In this document: positions 1-5,552 of the stretch, piece after piece
Position numbering within the stretch: the stretch's first letter is position 1
Layout: each line of letters starts with the position of its first letter
Origin: CAYWBI01 sp964456445
GTDB taxonomy: Bacteria; Calditrichota; Calditrichia; Calditrichales; J004
Reading direction: 5' to 3'
NCBI GenBank assembly: GCA_964456445.1
Contig: CAYWBI010000186.1
Coordinates: 1-7,361 of the forward strand
Length of the DNA stretch: 7,361 nucleotides
Position numbers and translations under genes: made by a program
The notes under the pieces: model-generated
Told to the model about the DNA's origin: nothing
The model's input: only the letters and a program-made list of their open reading frames with translations
Databases searched by the model: none

Positions 1-1280
1 TATCTTTTGCCTTTTTCCTTATGTTCTCCTGCACTTCCCCCACCTCCTCGGACAAGGTAACCTTTTCCGGTACGGTAACCCTTGACGGGGCAAGCGATAA
101 CGCGGGTGTAACCCTGGCGCTGTACAAAACCGTGGAACTGGATACCGCCATCACCAATGAACGCGACCGGCATGCTGGTATCGGTGTGGCGCTAAGCCAG
201 CGCACGGAATTTTTCTGGCGCGTGGAAAAAGCTGTCTATACGACAACGACCACCGCAGATGGCAGTTGGGAAATAAAAGATGTAGCTCCGGATAAATACA
301 ATATTGTTGCCCAAGCCCATGGTTATGGCTGGCGGGTCTTGTATGAACAACCAAATAGCGCTAAGAGCACGATTGATTTACCCAAGCCCGTCATACTGAA
401 AGGCTCCTATTTTGAGCCGCTTTCCATTCCGTCCAATAGCTTTGTAATTATTGACGGACGGGTGACATTTAACTTTGCCGATTTAACCGTTGGCGCGGGA
501 ACAATCATTGAATTCCGTAACAATGGCAAATTGGACACGAACGGCAATCTTGATTTAAACGGAATTGCAGGTAATCAAATTTATCTTGTACCACAGGACA
601 CCAGTAAAGCCGCGGAAGTGTTTGTGCATGAAGCCTCGAATTGCCGAATCAGCCATGTGCAGACCAATTATGTAAAAAATGGGTATTATATTAAGAATAC
701 AGCAAATGTAACTTTTGATTATAATTATATTCATTTCACCAACACAGCTGTTGAACTGTTTAATTGCCTGGAAGTATCTTTTAAAAACAACATGATTGCC
801 GATGCCAGGCTTGGTCTAAATATTTCAACCTGTAAGGCGGATATTCAAAAAAACATATTTGCACGTATCAGAACCAACGGCATTGAATATTTTGACAATC
901 CCGGGTCGGAGGTAACTAAAAATGTCTTTAAACAATGCCTCAATGGTTTTGCCATAAACTTTGGCGGTTTCCGTACATCGGATTCACAATTGAATTTGAG
1001 TTTTAATGATTTTTTGGCAAACACAAATCACATTTTTATGGGGTATAAAGTAAGAGGCGGGGCAAATTTTAATAACTTTTATAGTAGTACTGATTATGAT
1101 GTAAAATGTAAGGGAAGGTTTATTGCTGATACACTGGATTTCAAAAATAATTTTTGGAATTCCAATTCCAATGCAACCATTTCACAAAAAATATTGGATG
1201 CCAGTGATTTTGATACAGGTTCAACAATTTATCCTTTTATCGATTTTGTACCCTTTGAAAGCACAAAGAATGGCTGGTAA
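1..1280 (+). CDS. Beta-helix lipoprotein, 5' end cut by window edge
   Basis: The reading frame is open from base 3, before the ATG at 21. The residues before that ATG (SFAFFL) continue into MFSC, which is a hydrophobic signal-peptide core ending in a lipobox-like MFS-C. The real start therefore probably lies upstream of the window, and Cys at bases 30-32 is the predicted lipidated residue. After it comes a Ser/Thr-rich linker. Residues about 14-110, counted from the ATG at 21, look like a carboxypeptidase-regulatory/transthyretin-like beta-sandwich (FSGTVTLDG, then ADGSWEIKDVAPDKYNIVAQ). From about 145 to 400 there are short Asn-rich repeats of the right-handed parallel beta-helix type (VTFDYNYIHFTN, VSFKNNMIADA, ADIQKNIFARI, LDFKNNFWNSN). 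The likely location is the outer membrane or cell surface, with a possible carbohydrate-binding or lyase-like role. I see no assignable catalytic residues and give no function. The UbiA gene starts 34 bases after the stop. Confidence 0.8.
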   Translation, partial: SFAFFLMFSCTSPTSSDKVTFSGTVTLDGASDNAGVTLALYKTVELDTAITNERDRHAGIGVALSQRTEFFWRVEKAVYTTTTTADGSWEIKDVAPDKYNIVAQAHGYGWRVLYEQPNSAKSTIDLPKPVILKGSYFEPLSIPSNSFVIIDGRVTFNFADLTVGAGTIIEFRNNGKLDTNGNLDLNGIAGNQIYLVPQDTSKAAEVFVHEASNCRISHVQTNYVKNGYYIKNTANVTFDYNYIHFTNTAVELFNCLEVSFKNNMIADARLGLNISTCKADIQKNIFARIRTNGIEYFDNPGSEVTKNVFKQCLNGFAINFGGFRTSDSQLNLSFNDFLANTNHIFMGYKVRGGANFNNFYSSTDYDVKCKGRFIADTLDFKNNFWNSNSNATISQKILDASDFDTGSTIYPFIDFVPFESTKNGW

Positions 1281-1314
1281 AAGCACAATGATTAAACAAA
1301 GGTAACTCCAATTT

Positions 1315-2175
1315 ATGATGTCAGTTTTAAGTTTACTTCGCCCACGGCACTATCTGAAAAATATCTTTATTTTTGCACCGCTATTGTTTGCCTTTTCTTT
1401 TACCACCGTTCATATTGTCCATGCCCTGATAGCATTCGTTTTGTTTTCACTTATGGCCTCTGCGGTTTATATTTTTAACGATTGGAAAGATATCGATGAT
1501 GACAGACGTCATCCGCAAAAGAAAAATCGGCCGATGGCCAGTGGCGCTGTTTCTGTTGGCACTGCCTGGCTCGTTTTAATTATCCTGGTTCTTATCTCCC
1601 TTTCGCTGGCCTATCTGGTAAGTTTAAATTTGCTATTTGTACTTGCTATCTATTTTGGAATGAATATTCTGTATTCGCTAAAACTCCAACACATTGCCCT
1701 GGTGGATATTTCACTCATTGCCGTTGGATTTGTGTTACGCTTATATGCGGGAAGTACCGCCACAGATATACCGCTTTCAGTATGGATTGTGACGCTAACC
1801 TATTTACTGGCGTTATTTATTGCCCTGGCTAAGAGGCGTGATGATGTATTGCTGGCCTCGCGCGGAAAACGGACACGAAAAAGCATCGATGGTTACAGTC
1901 TTGAATTTATCAATATTGGCATGACGCTTATGTCCGGCGTGGTTATCGTCAGTTATATTTTCTATACGATCTCTGAAGAAGTGATGATACGGATGCATAC
2001 GCATTATCTCTATATCACCGCCACTTTTGTTATACTTGGTGTTCTGCGCTATATGCAGCTAACTTTTGTTGAAGAAAAAAGTGGTAGTCCAACCCAATTG
2101 GTTCTTGCGGATACGTTTCTAAAAATGATTCTTGTTTTATGGCTTATTGCTTTTTTGGCCATCGTTTTGATTTAA
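1315..2175 (+). CDS. Decaprenyl-phosphate phosphoribosyltransferase (UbiA family, DPPR synthase-like)
   Basis: This is a 286-residue polytopic membrane prenyltransferase. Family members of this type transfer 5-phosphoribose from PRPP to polyprenyl phosphate, the first committed step of DPA synthesis. The N-terminus LRPRHYLKNIFIFAPL matches the DPPR synthase style (mycobacterial Rv3806c). The metal-binding NDxxDxxxD motif is intact at N55-D56-D59-D63 and is followed by RRHPQKKNRPMASG. The second UbiA region is ILYSLKLQHIALVD, with Y120, K123 and D131, followed by GFVLRLYAG. KRRDD at 173-177 is also typical of this subgroup. About eight or nine hydrophobic segments are visible. Start: tandem ATGs at 1315 and 1318, with a weak AAAGG at 1298-1302. 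Other UbiA enzymes use aromatic acceptors, but the DprE1/DprE2-like genes downstream favour DPPR synthase. A solo repeat arm begins about 5 bases after the stop. Confidence 0.88.
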   Translation: MMSVLSLLRPRHYLKNIFIFAPLLFAFSFTTVHIVHALIAFVLFSLMASAVYIFNDWKDIDDDRRHPQKKNRPMASGAVSVGTAWLVLIILVLISLSLAYLVSLNLLFVLAIYFGMNILYSLKLQHIALVDISLIAVGFVLRLYAGSTATDIPLSVWIVTLTYLLALFIALAKRRDDVLLASRGKRTRKSIDGYSLEFINIGMTLMSGVVIVSYIFYTISEEVMIRMHTHYLYITATFVILGVLRYMQLTFVEEKSGSPTQLVLADTFLKMILVLWLIAFLAIVLI

Positions 2176-2180
2176 GGGGG

Positions 2181-2238
2181 ATAGATTCCTCGCGTTGCAT
2201 TCTTCCGGTACGCTTATATATTAATGTTCGGAATGCCC
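2181..2238 (+). repeat. Solo B arm of the intergenic repeat family
   Basis: This stretch begins ATAGATTCCTCGCG and ends TGTTCGGAATGCCC. It therefore matches both ends of the B arms found at 3769-3826, 3912-3970 and 5540-5598 (GAAAGATTCCTCG to GCTCGGAATGAC), with about the same length. No A arm precedes it, because the UbiA stop codon lies only 5 bases upstream. It is the copy furthest upstream and the only one between the UbiA and DprE1 genes. The bases that follow (CCCCCATG, then GAGTGG and GTGGAG, then CTTTC near 2266-2270) may be a decayed A arm, but that is weak. Confidence 0.65.
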
Positions 2239-2247
2239 CCATGGGGG
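2236..2247. repeat. 12-nt perfect GC palindrome CCCCCATGGGGG
   Basis: CCCCCATGGGGG is its own reverse complement. It sits at the outer end of the solo B arm. The B-to-A junctions at 5451-5468 have a similar CCC(C/G)CATG sequence, so the palindrome may simply be that junction with extra G residues. No protein-binding role can be assigned. No U-tract follows, so it is not a terminator. Confidence 0.5.
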
Positions 2248-2248
2248 G

Positions 2249-2331
2249 AGTGGGTGGAGCTTTCATGTCAAAATTACAAGTGTAAAAGAGCTGAAATTTT
2301 TTTGTGTTATTAATATAAAAAGTTCAATGAT
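2249..2331 (+). promoter_or_regulatory. AT-rich leader of the dprE1 gene, possible promoter
   Basis: The gap becomes strongly AT-rich before the dprE1 start, with TAATAT at 2311-2316 as a possible -10-like hexamer. No convincing -35 partner is visible about 17 bases upstream, and no Shine-Dalgarno sequence precedes the ATG at 2332. It could be a weak internal promoter, or only the AT-rich translation-initiation leader common in SD-poor lineages. Confidence 0.2.
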
Positions 2332-3618
2332 ATGAAAATTGCGGGATGGGGAAATTATCCCCGGGTTGAAGCTACATGTGTGCCTTTTGAGCAAACAGGA
2401 AGCGTAGCGGAAATGCAACCCTTTATTCCCCGGGGCAATGGCCGTAGTTATGGGGACAGTTCCCTAAGCAAACATATCATTTCCCTGAAGTCTAAAAACT
2501 ATCTGCTTGGATTTGATGAACAAAGTGGTGTCCTATCCTGTGAAGCAGGCGCCATGCTGGATGATATCCTGCAAGTTTTTATTCCCAGGGGCTGGTTCTT
2601 TAGAATCACGCCTGGAACAAAACGCATCACCCTTGGCGGGGCCATCGCCGCCGATGTGCATGGCAAAAATCATCATGTGGAGGGCGCCTTTAGTCAGTGT
2701 GTCCTGGATTTTAATTTGTTACTCCCCGATGGTTCAACACAGCTTTGTTCACCGTCTGAAAACGCCGAATTGTTCAAGGCCACCTGTGGCGGTATGGGGC
2801 TGACAGGTATTATTCTTGAAGCGCGTATTCGTTTAAAAAAAATCAAATCGGCTTATATCGATCAAACGGTTATTCGTACCAAAAATCTGGAAGACACCTT
2901 TGATGCTTTTGAAAAGTACAAAGACCAACCCTATTCAGTTGCCTGGATTGATTGTTTGGCTAAGGGGAAAAAGCGTGGTAGAGCCATCCTTAATGTGGGT
3001 GATCATGCTGAAAATGGCGGACTTGCCTATCGTGACAGATCCCTTGGGGATGTACCCATAAATTTGCCCTCACTTACCCTGAATAAACTCACTGTTAAGC
3101 TGTTTAATACCCTTTACTATCATAAAGCGGGGAAGGGCATATGCCACAACCAGGTGGGCATCGATTCTTTTTTTTACCCGTTGGATGCGCTGGGGAACTG
3201 GAATAAAATTTATGGAAAAAAGGGCTTTACCCAATATCAATTTGTTCTTCCGTTTGTGAACAGTTACAATGGTTTGGAAAAAATATTGTCAAGAATCGCG
3301 GCCTCCGGTAAAGGTTCCTTCCTGGCCGTCTTAAAACTTTTTGGCGAGGCCAATGAAAACTGGCTGTCCTTCCCCATGCGGGGCTATACACTTGCTCTGG
3401 ACTTTAAAATTGAGCCGGGGCTGTTTCCTTTGCTGAAAGAGTTGGATAAGATTGTGGTGGAGAACGGCGGCCGTTTTTATTTGGCAAAAGATGCCCGGGT
3501 TTCCAAAACGGTTTTTGAGAAGGGGTATCCGGAAATTGAACGTTTCCGGACTTTTCGCAAAGAACATGGTATGGATAAAGTTATCCGTTCTTTGCAATCC
3601 GATCGTTTGGGGTTATGA
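2332..3618 (+). CDS. dprE1: DprE1-like FAD-dependent decaprenylphosphoryl-ribose 2'-oxidase
   Basis: This 428-residue protein belongs to the vanillyl-alcohol-oxidase-like FAD oxidase superfamily. Mycobacterial DprE1 oxidises the 2'-OH of decaprenylphosphoryl-ribose to the keto intermediate that DprE2 reduces. The FAD-binding loop PRGNGRSYGDSSL lies at residues 33-45. LGGAIAADVHGKNHH (101-115) includes the HGKNHH signature, followed by GGMGLTGIILEA. Substrate-domain matches are FYPLDALGNWNKIYG, GFTQYQFVLP, LKLFGE and LSFPMRGYTLALDF. Near the C-terminus, FYLAKDARVS keeps the catalytic-site Lys (K386, equivalent to K418 in M. tuberculosis). The residue equivalent to Mtb Cys387, the benzothiazinone target, is Ala355. 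The N-terminal FAD domain looks about ten residues shorter than usual between C16 and R34. The ATG at 2332 has no clear ribosome binding site, but MKIAGWGNYP is the expected N-terminus. A repeat begins 17 bases after the stop. Confidence 0.93.
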   Translation: MKIAGWGNYPRVEATCVPFEQTGSVAEMQPFIPRGNGRSYGDSSLSKHIISLKSKNYLLGFDEQSGVLSCEAGAMLDDILQVFIPRGWFFRITPGTKRITLGGAIAADVHGKNHHVEGAFSQCVLDFNLLLPDGSTQLCSPSENAELFKATCGGMGLTGIILEARIRLKKIKSAYIDQTVIRTKNLEDTFDAFEKYKDQPYSVAWIDCLAKGKKRGRAILNVGDHAENGGLAYRDRSLGDVPINLPSLTLNKLTVKLFNTLYYHKAGKGICHNQVGIDSFFYPLDALGNWNKIYGKKGFTQYQFVLPFVNSYNGLEKILSRIAASGKGSFLAVLKLFGEANENWLSFPMRGYTLALDFKIEPGLFPLLKELDKIVVENGGRFYLAKDARVSKTVFEKGYPEIERFRTFRKEHGMDKVIRSLQSDRLGL

Positions 3619-3635
3619 TTCCGTTTCACCCTGCT

Positions 3636-3676
3636 TGTCATCCCGAATGTAGCGCAGCGGAATTGAGGGACCTTTC
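3636..3676 (+). repeat. A arm 1 (first unit of upstream 59-nt tandem run)
   Basis: This 41-nt A arm begins TGTCATCCCGAATGTAGCG and ends GGGACCTTTC. It is separated by an 18-nt linker (ATGCGTGCTGCACCAATT) from the next A arm, giving a start-to-start distance of 59. Its CCCGAATGTAGCG subtype recurs only at 4320, the first unit on the other side of the GIY-YIG gene. Confidence 0.9.
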
Positions 3677-3694
3677 ATGCGTGCTGCACCAATT

Positions 3695-3826
3695 TGTCAT
3701 CCTGAGCGAAGTGCAACGGAGTCGAAGGATCTTTCAGTGTTACGGAGGAGAATTCCGGTTATATGCCGGAAAGATTCCTCGCGGGGTATCCCAGCGCTTC
3801 CCTTATTTCTCGTTGCTCGGAATGAC
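3695..3826 (+). repeat. Complete A-middle-B inverted-repeat unit 1
   Basis: The A arm is 3695-3735 (TGTCATCCTGAGCGAAG to GGATCTTTC), the middle is 3736-3768 (with GTGTTACGGA), and the B arm is 3769-3826 (GAAAGATTCCTCG to GCTCGGAATGAC). The outer 12 bases of A and B pair with one C-A mismatch and one G-T wobble. The inner ends (GATCTTTC with GAAAGATT) also pair. The whole unit could therefore fold into a long, internally bulged hairpin. It is the second member of the 59-nt run begun at 3636. Confidence 0.88.
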
Positions 3827-3840
3827 GTTTCTGTTTTTTG

Positions 3841-3970
3841 TGTCATCCTGAGCGAAGCGCAGCGAAGTCGAAGGATCTTTTGGTGTTACGGAAGGATTTC
3901 TGGTATAGGGTGGGAAGATTCCTCGCGGCGAATTGTGGCACTCCCCTTGTTTTTGGTCGCTCGGAATGAC
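3841..3970 (+). repeat. Complete A-middle-B inverted-repeat unit 2
   Basis: The A arm is 3841-3881 (TGTCATCCTGAGCGAAGCG), the middle is about 3882-3911 and shares GTGTTACGGA with unit 1, and the B arm is 3912-3970 (GGGAAGATTCCTCGCG to GTCGCTCGGAATGAC). It follows unit 1 after 14 bases. It ends 44 bases before the GIY-YIG start codon, so it is the last repeat before that gene. Confidence 0.88.
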
Positions 3971-4014
3971 GTTTGGGGGGGCGCTAAAAACATAAAAGAA
4001 ACGGTTCTGCTTTC

Positions 4015-4311
4015 ATGGTTTCTTTTAAATTTTATTTTGTTTATTTCATGGCTAACTGGAACAATGAAGTCTTGTATATTGGTGTGACCAATAACCTTGA
4101 ACGGCGCGTACATGAACACAAATGTAAACTTATAGATGGCTTTACCAAAAAATATAATGTCACAAAATTGGTTTATTACGAGATTTATGAAGATGTCTTG
4201 TCGGCCATTGCCAGGGAGAAACAATTAAAAAAATGGCGGCGCAGCAAGAAAAATGACCTTGTAAATAAAAAGAATTCCGAATGGAAAGATTTATCGAATG
4301 ATTGGGAATGA
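4015..4311 (+). CDS. Single-domain GIY-YIG endonuclease family protein
   Basis: This 98-residue protein is near the usual size of stand-alone GIY-YIG domains (UPF0213/YhbQ-like 'putative endonuclease'). Visible motifs are FYFVYF, the GIY-equivalent strand with Tyr10, then LYIGVTN with Y21-I22-G23. LERRVHEHK follows with the conserved Arg30 and His35. AREKQLKKW has Glu68 as the likely metal-binding catalytic residue, and the C-terminal EWKDL is common in this subfamily. Superfamily members cut DNA with a single metal ion, but the cellular role of the stand-alone members is poorly defined. The start at 4015 is supported by an in-frame TAA at 3985-3987 and by the motif's position. The next Met (4048) would remove the first motif. 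No strong ribosome binding site is seen. The gene lies alone between arrays of the same repeat, and the next A arm starts 9 bases after its stop. All key residues are present, so it is probably active. Confidence 0.9.
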   Translation: MVSFKFYFVYFMANWNNEVLYIGVTNNLERRVHEHKCKLIDGFTKKYNVTKLVYYEIYEDVLSAIAREKQLKKWRRSKKNDLVNKKNSEWKDLSNDWE

Positions 4312-4319
4312 GCCCCGTT

Positions 4320-4360
4320 TGTCATCCCGAATGTAGCGTAGCGGAATTGATGGATCTTTC
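4320..4360 (+). repeat. A arm 4 (first unit of downstream 59-nt tandem run)
   Basis: This A arm begins TGTCATCCCGAATGTAGCG and ends GGATCTTTC. It belongs to the same subtype as the arm at 3636. An 18-nt linker (ATACGCACTGCCCCAACG) follows. Confidence 0.9.
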
Positions 4361-4378
4361 ATACGCACTGCCCCAACG

Positions 4379-4419
4379 TGTCATCCTGAGCGTAGCACAG
4401 CGGAATTGAAGGACCTTTT
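4379..4419 (+). repeat. A arm 5 (second unit of downstream run)
   Basis: This arm begins TGTCATCCTGAGCGTAGC and ends GGACCTTTT, exactly 59 bases after the previous arm. It combines features of the 3636 subtype (GGAATTGA) and the CCTGAGCG subtype. The linker that follows matches the one at 3677-3694 except at its last bases. Confidence 0.9.
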
Positions 4420-4437
4420 ATGCGTGCTGCACCAAAC

Positions 4438-4495
4438 TGTCATCCTGAGCGAAGCACAGCGAAGTCGAAGGATATTTCAATAACCCGGAATGACG
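4438..4495 (+). repeat. A arm 6 with a truncated B end
   Basis: The A arm is 4438-4478 (TGTCATCCTGAGCGAAGCAC to GGATATTTC), 59 bases after the previous arm. Only the outer end of the B arm remains (CCCGGAATGACG, 4484-4495), so the unit is an internal deletion derivative that can still form a short stem. It ends 33 bases before the dprE2 start. The ATG inside GGAATGACG (4490) is in frame with dprE2 but belongs to the repeat. Confidence 0.85.
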
Positions 4496-4528
4496 TTTTT
4501 GCGAAATGAAAAGGTAAAAAGAAAAAAC

Positions 4529-5263
4529 ATGCCTACTCTCCTTATTATCGGCGCAAAAAGCGATATGGCCATAGCGCTTGCCCGAAAGTTTGCCCGGACA
4601 GGCTTTAATCTTTATCTGAGCGGGCGTGGAGATTTGCTGCCGCTGGAACAGTTGGCTGGGGATTTGCATATCCGGTTCAACATAGAAACAAAGGTTATTT
4701 CCCTTGATTTAGCTGATTCTGACAGCCATAAGGAATTATACGACGGCTTACAACCGAAACCGGACGGAGTGCTGTGCGCGGCGGGTTATTTGGGTGAACA
4801 GGACAGGGCTCAAAGTGATTTTAAAGAGATGCTGAAAATAGTAAACTCAAATTATAGTGGCTGTATGAGCATCTTAAATATCATAGCCAATGATTTTGAG
4901 AATAGGAAAAATAGCTTTATTATTGCCTTTAGCTCGGTGGCGGGCGACAGAGGAAGAAAAAGCAATTACATCTACGGCAGCGCCAAGGCGGGCTTTACGG
5001 CTTATCTCTCCGGTTTACGCAACCGTCTTACTGCAAGTGGCGTGAATGTACTTACGGTCAAACCGGGGTTTGTTTATACGAAGATGACCGAAGGGCTTGA
5101 CTTGCCGCCCCTACTAACCGCCCGGCCGCAACAGGTGGCGGATGTTGTTTTCAAAGCATGGAAAAAGGGTAGGAGTGTGGTTTATGTTAAGGGCATGTGG
5201 CGTTTTATCATGTGGGTGATCCGTGTTATTCCCGAAGGAATTTTTAAACGGATGAATTTGTAA
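4529..5263 (+). CDS. dprE2: DprE2-like decaprenylphospho-2-keto-pentose reductase (SDR family)
   Basis: This 244-residue short-chain dehydrogenase/reductase is close to mycobacterial DprE2 in length. DprE2 uses NAD(P)H to reduce the 2'-keto product of DprE1 to decaprenylphosphoryl-arabinose. Features are a Rossmann start LLIIGAKSDMAIALA (G8), VLCAAGYLG, catalytic Ser at S135/S136 in IAFSSVAGDRG, and YGSAK with Y149 and K153. The hydrophobic, basic C-terminus (WRFIMWVIRVIPEGIFKRM) is typical of DprE2-like proteins and probably contacts the membrane. An in-frame ATG at 4490 lies inside a repeat arm and would add 13 basic residues before the Rossmann strand. The ATG at 4529 is preferred: it has AAAAGG at 4509-4514, although the spacing is long. 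DprE1 and DprE2 normally work together, but here 910 bases of repeats and a nuclease gene separate them. The family alone would allow other keto-reductases. Confidence 0.88.
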   Translation: MPTLLIIGAKSDMAIALARKFARTGFNLYLSGRGDLLPLEQLAGDLHIRFNIETKVISLDLADSDSHKELYDGLQPKPDGVLCAAGYLGEQDRAQSDFKEMLKIVNSNYSGCMSILNIIANDFENRKNSFIIAFSSVAGDRGRKSNYIYGSAKAGFTAYLSGLRNRLTASGVNVLTVKPGFVYTKMTEGLDLPPLLTARPQQVADVVFKAWKKGRSVVYVKGMWRFIMWVIRVIPEGIFKRMNL

Positions 5264-5266
5264 TAT

Positions 5267-5304
5267 TGTCTCCCGAGCGGAGCAACGTGGAGTCGAGGGG
5301 CCTT
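5267..5304 (+). repeat. A arm 7, degenerate
   Basis: TGTCTCCCGAGCGGAGC to GGGGCCTT is a decayed A arm about three bases shorter than the others. It starts 3 bases after the dprE2 stop. The next A arm follows after a 19-nt linker, a start-to-start distance of 57, so this is another near-59 tandem pair. Confidence 0.7.
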
Positions 5305-5323
5305 AGCGAAGCGCCAACCGTTC

Positions 5324-5458
5324 CGTCATCCCGAGTGGAGCGCAGCGGAATAGAGGGACCTTTCTTGGAGTTGGTAGGATTATAAGTTGCCCGCAGGAAA
5401 GATTCCTCACCCCGGATTGTGGCAGCTATTGTTTTCTGGTTGTGGGATTCGGAATGAC
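5324..5458 (+). repeat. Complete A-middle-B inverted-repeat unit 3
   Basis: The A arm is 5324-5364 (GTCATCCCGAGTGGAGCG to GGGACCTTTC), the middle is 5365-5395, and the B arm is 5396-5458 (GGAAAGATTCCTC to TTCGGAATGAC). The inner ends GAGGGACCTTTC and GAAAGATTCCTC pair at 11 of 12 positions if one G-T wobble is counted. Its middle differs from the units near the GIY-YIG gene but is identical to unit 4. Confidence 0.88.
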
Positions 5459-5552
5459 CCGCATGTCTGTCATCCCGAGTGGAGCGCAGCGGAATAGAGG
5501 GACCTTTCTTGGAGTTGGTAGGATTATAAGTTGCCCGCAGGAAAGATTCCTC
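5325..5552 (+). repeat. 84-bp perfect direct duplication inside units 3 and 4
   Basis: Bases 5325-5408 and 5469-5552 are identical by eye over 84 positions, from GTCATCCCGAGTGG through the middle to GGAAAGATTCCTC. The offset is 144. Beyond that point the two B arms diverge in their inner part and agree again only at GGAATGACC. The pattern suggests recent duplication or gene conversion of the A-middle half. Confidence 0.85.

Larger units (their letters stand above)
3636..4495 (+). mobile_element. Putative GIY-YIG nuclease/repeat module between dprE1 and dprE2
   Basis: The order is A arm, A arm-B arm unit, A-B unit, GIY-YIG gene, A arm, A arm, A arm with a truncated B end. Arms on both sides share sequence, 59-nt spacing and orientation. 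The first unit on each side is of the same CCCGAATGTAGCG subtype. The block separates two genes whose products work in consecutive steps and are normally neighbours. This looks like an insertion or an expanded repeat locus with its own nuclease. Mobility is inferred: no target-site duplication, transposase or defined terminus is visible. Confidence 0.4.

Noticed and set aside
3695..3826. Rho-independent terminators formed by the repeat hairpins
   Set aside because: The stems are imperfect, with large asymmetric loops, and are not followed by a proper T-run. The genes downstream belong to the same pathway, so strong termination is unlikely.
3615..4087. Two overlapping open frames that could be called small hypothetical proteins (peptides such as CHPERSATESKDL and VILSEAQRSRR)
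   Set aside because: They are translations of the repeat arms themselves, which stay open in several frames. The peptides recur with every repeat copy, and the second frame runs into the GIY-YIG gene in another frame.
3886..4224. Minus-strand open frame antisense to the GIY-YIG gene
   Set aside because: The plus strand has intact GIY-YIG motifs. The antisense frame has no recognisable features and partly translates a B arm.
4283..4311. Degenerate B arm overlapping the 3' end of the GIY-YIG gene (GGAAAGATTTATCG, then TTGGGAATGA)
   Set aside because: The resemblance is partial and the spacing is too short. The encoded EWKDL is a conserved ending of this protein subfamily, which explains the sequence.
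3636..4478. CRISPR array, suggested by 41-nt repeats with 59-nt spacing
   Set aside because: The 18-nt linkers are themselves conserved, the repeats are diverged, there are only two or three units per run, and no cas gene is nearby.
4490..4528. Upstream ATG as the start of the DprE2-like protein
   Set aside because: It lies inside a repeat remnant and adds 13 mostly basic residues before the normal N-terminal Rossmann strand. The ATG at 4529 fits the family.
4418..4669. Minus-strand open frame across the downstream repeats and the start of dprE2
   Set aside because: Its C-terminal part is reverse-strand repeat translation (SSTSLCFAQDD) and the rest is antisense to a well-supported Rossmann domain.
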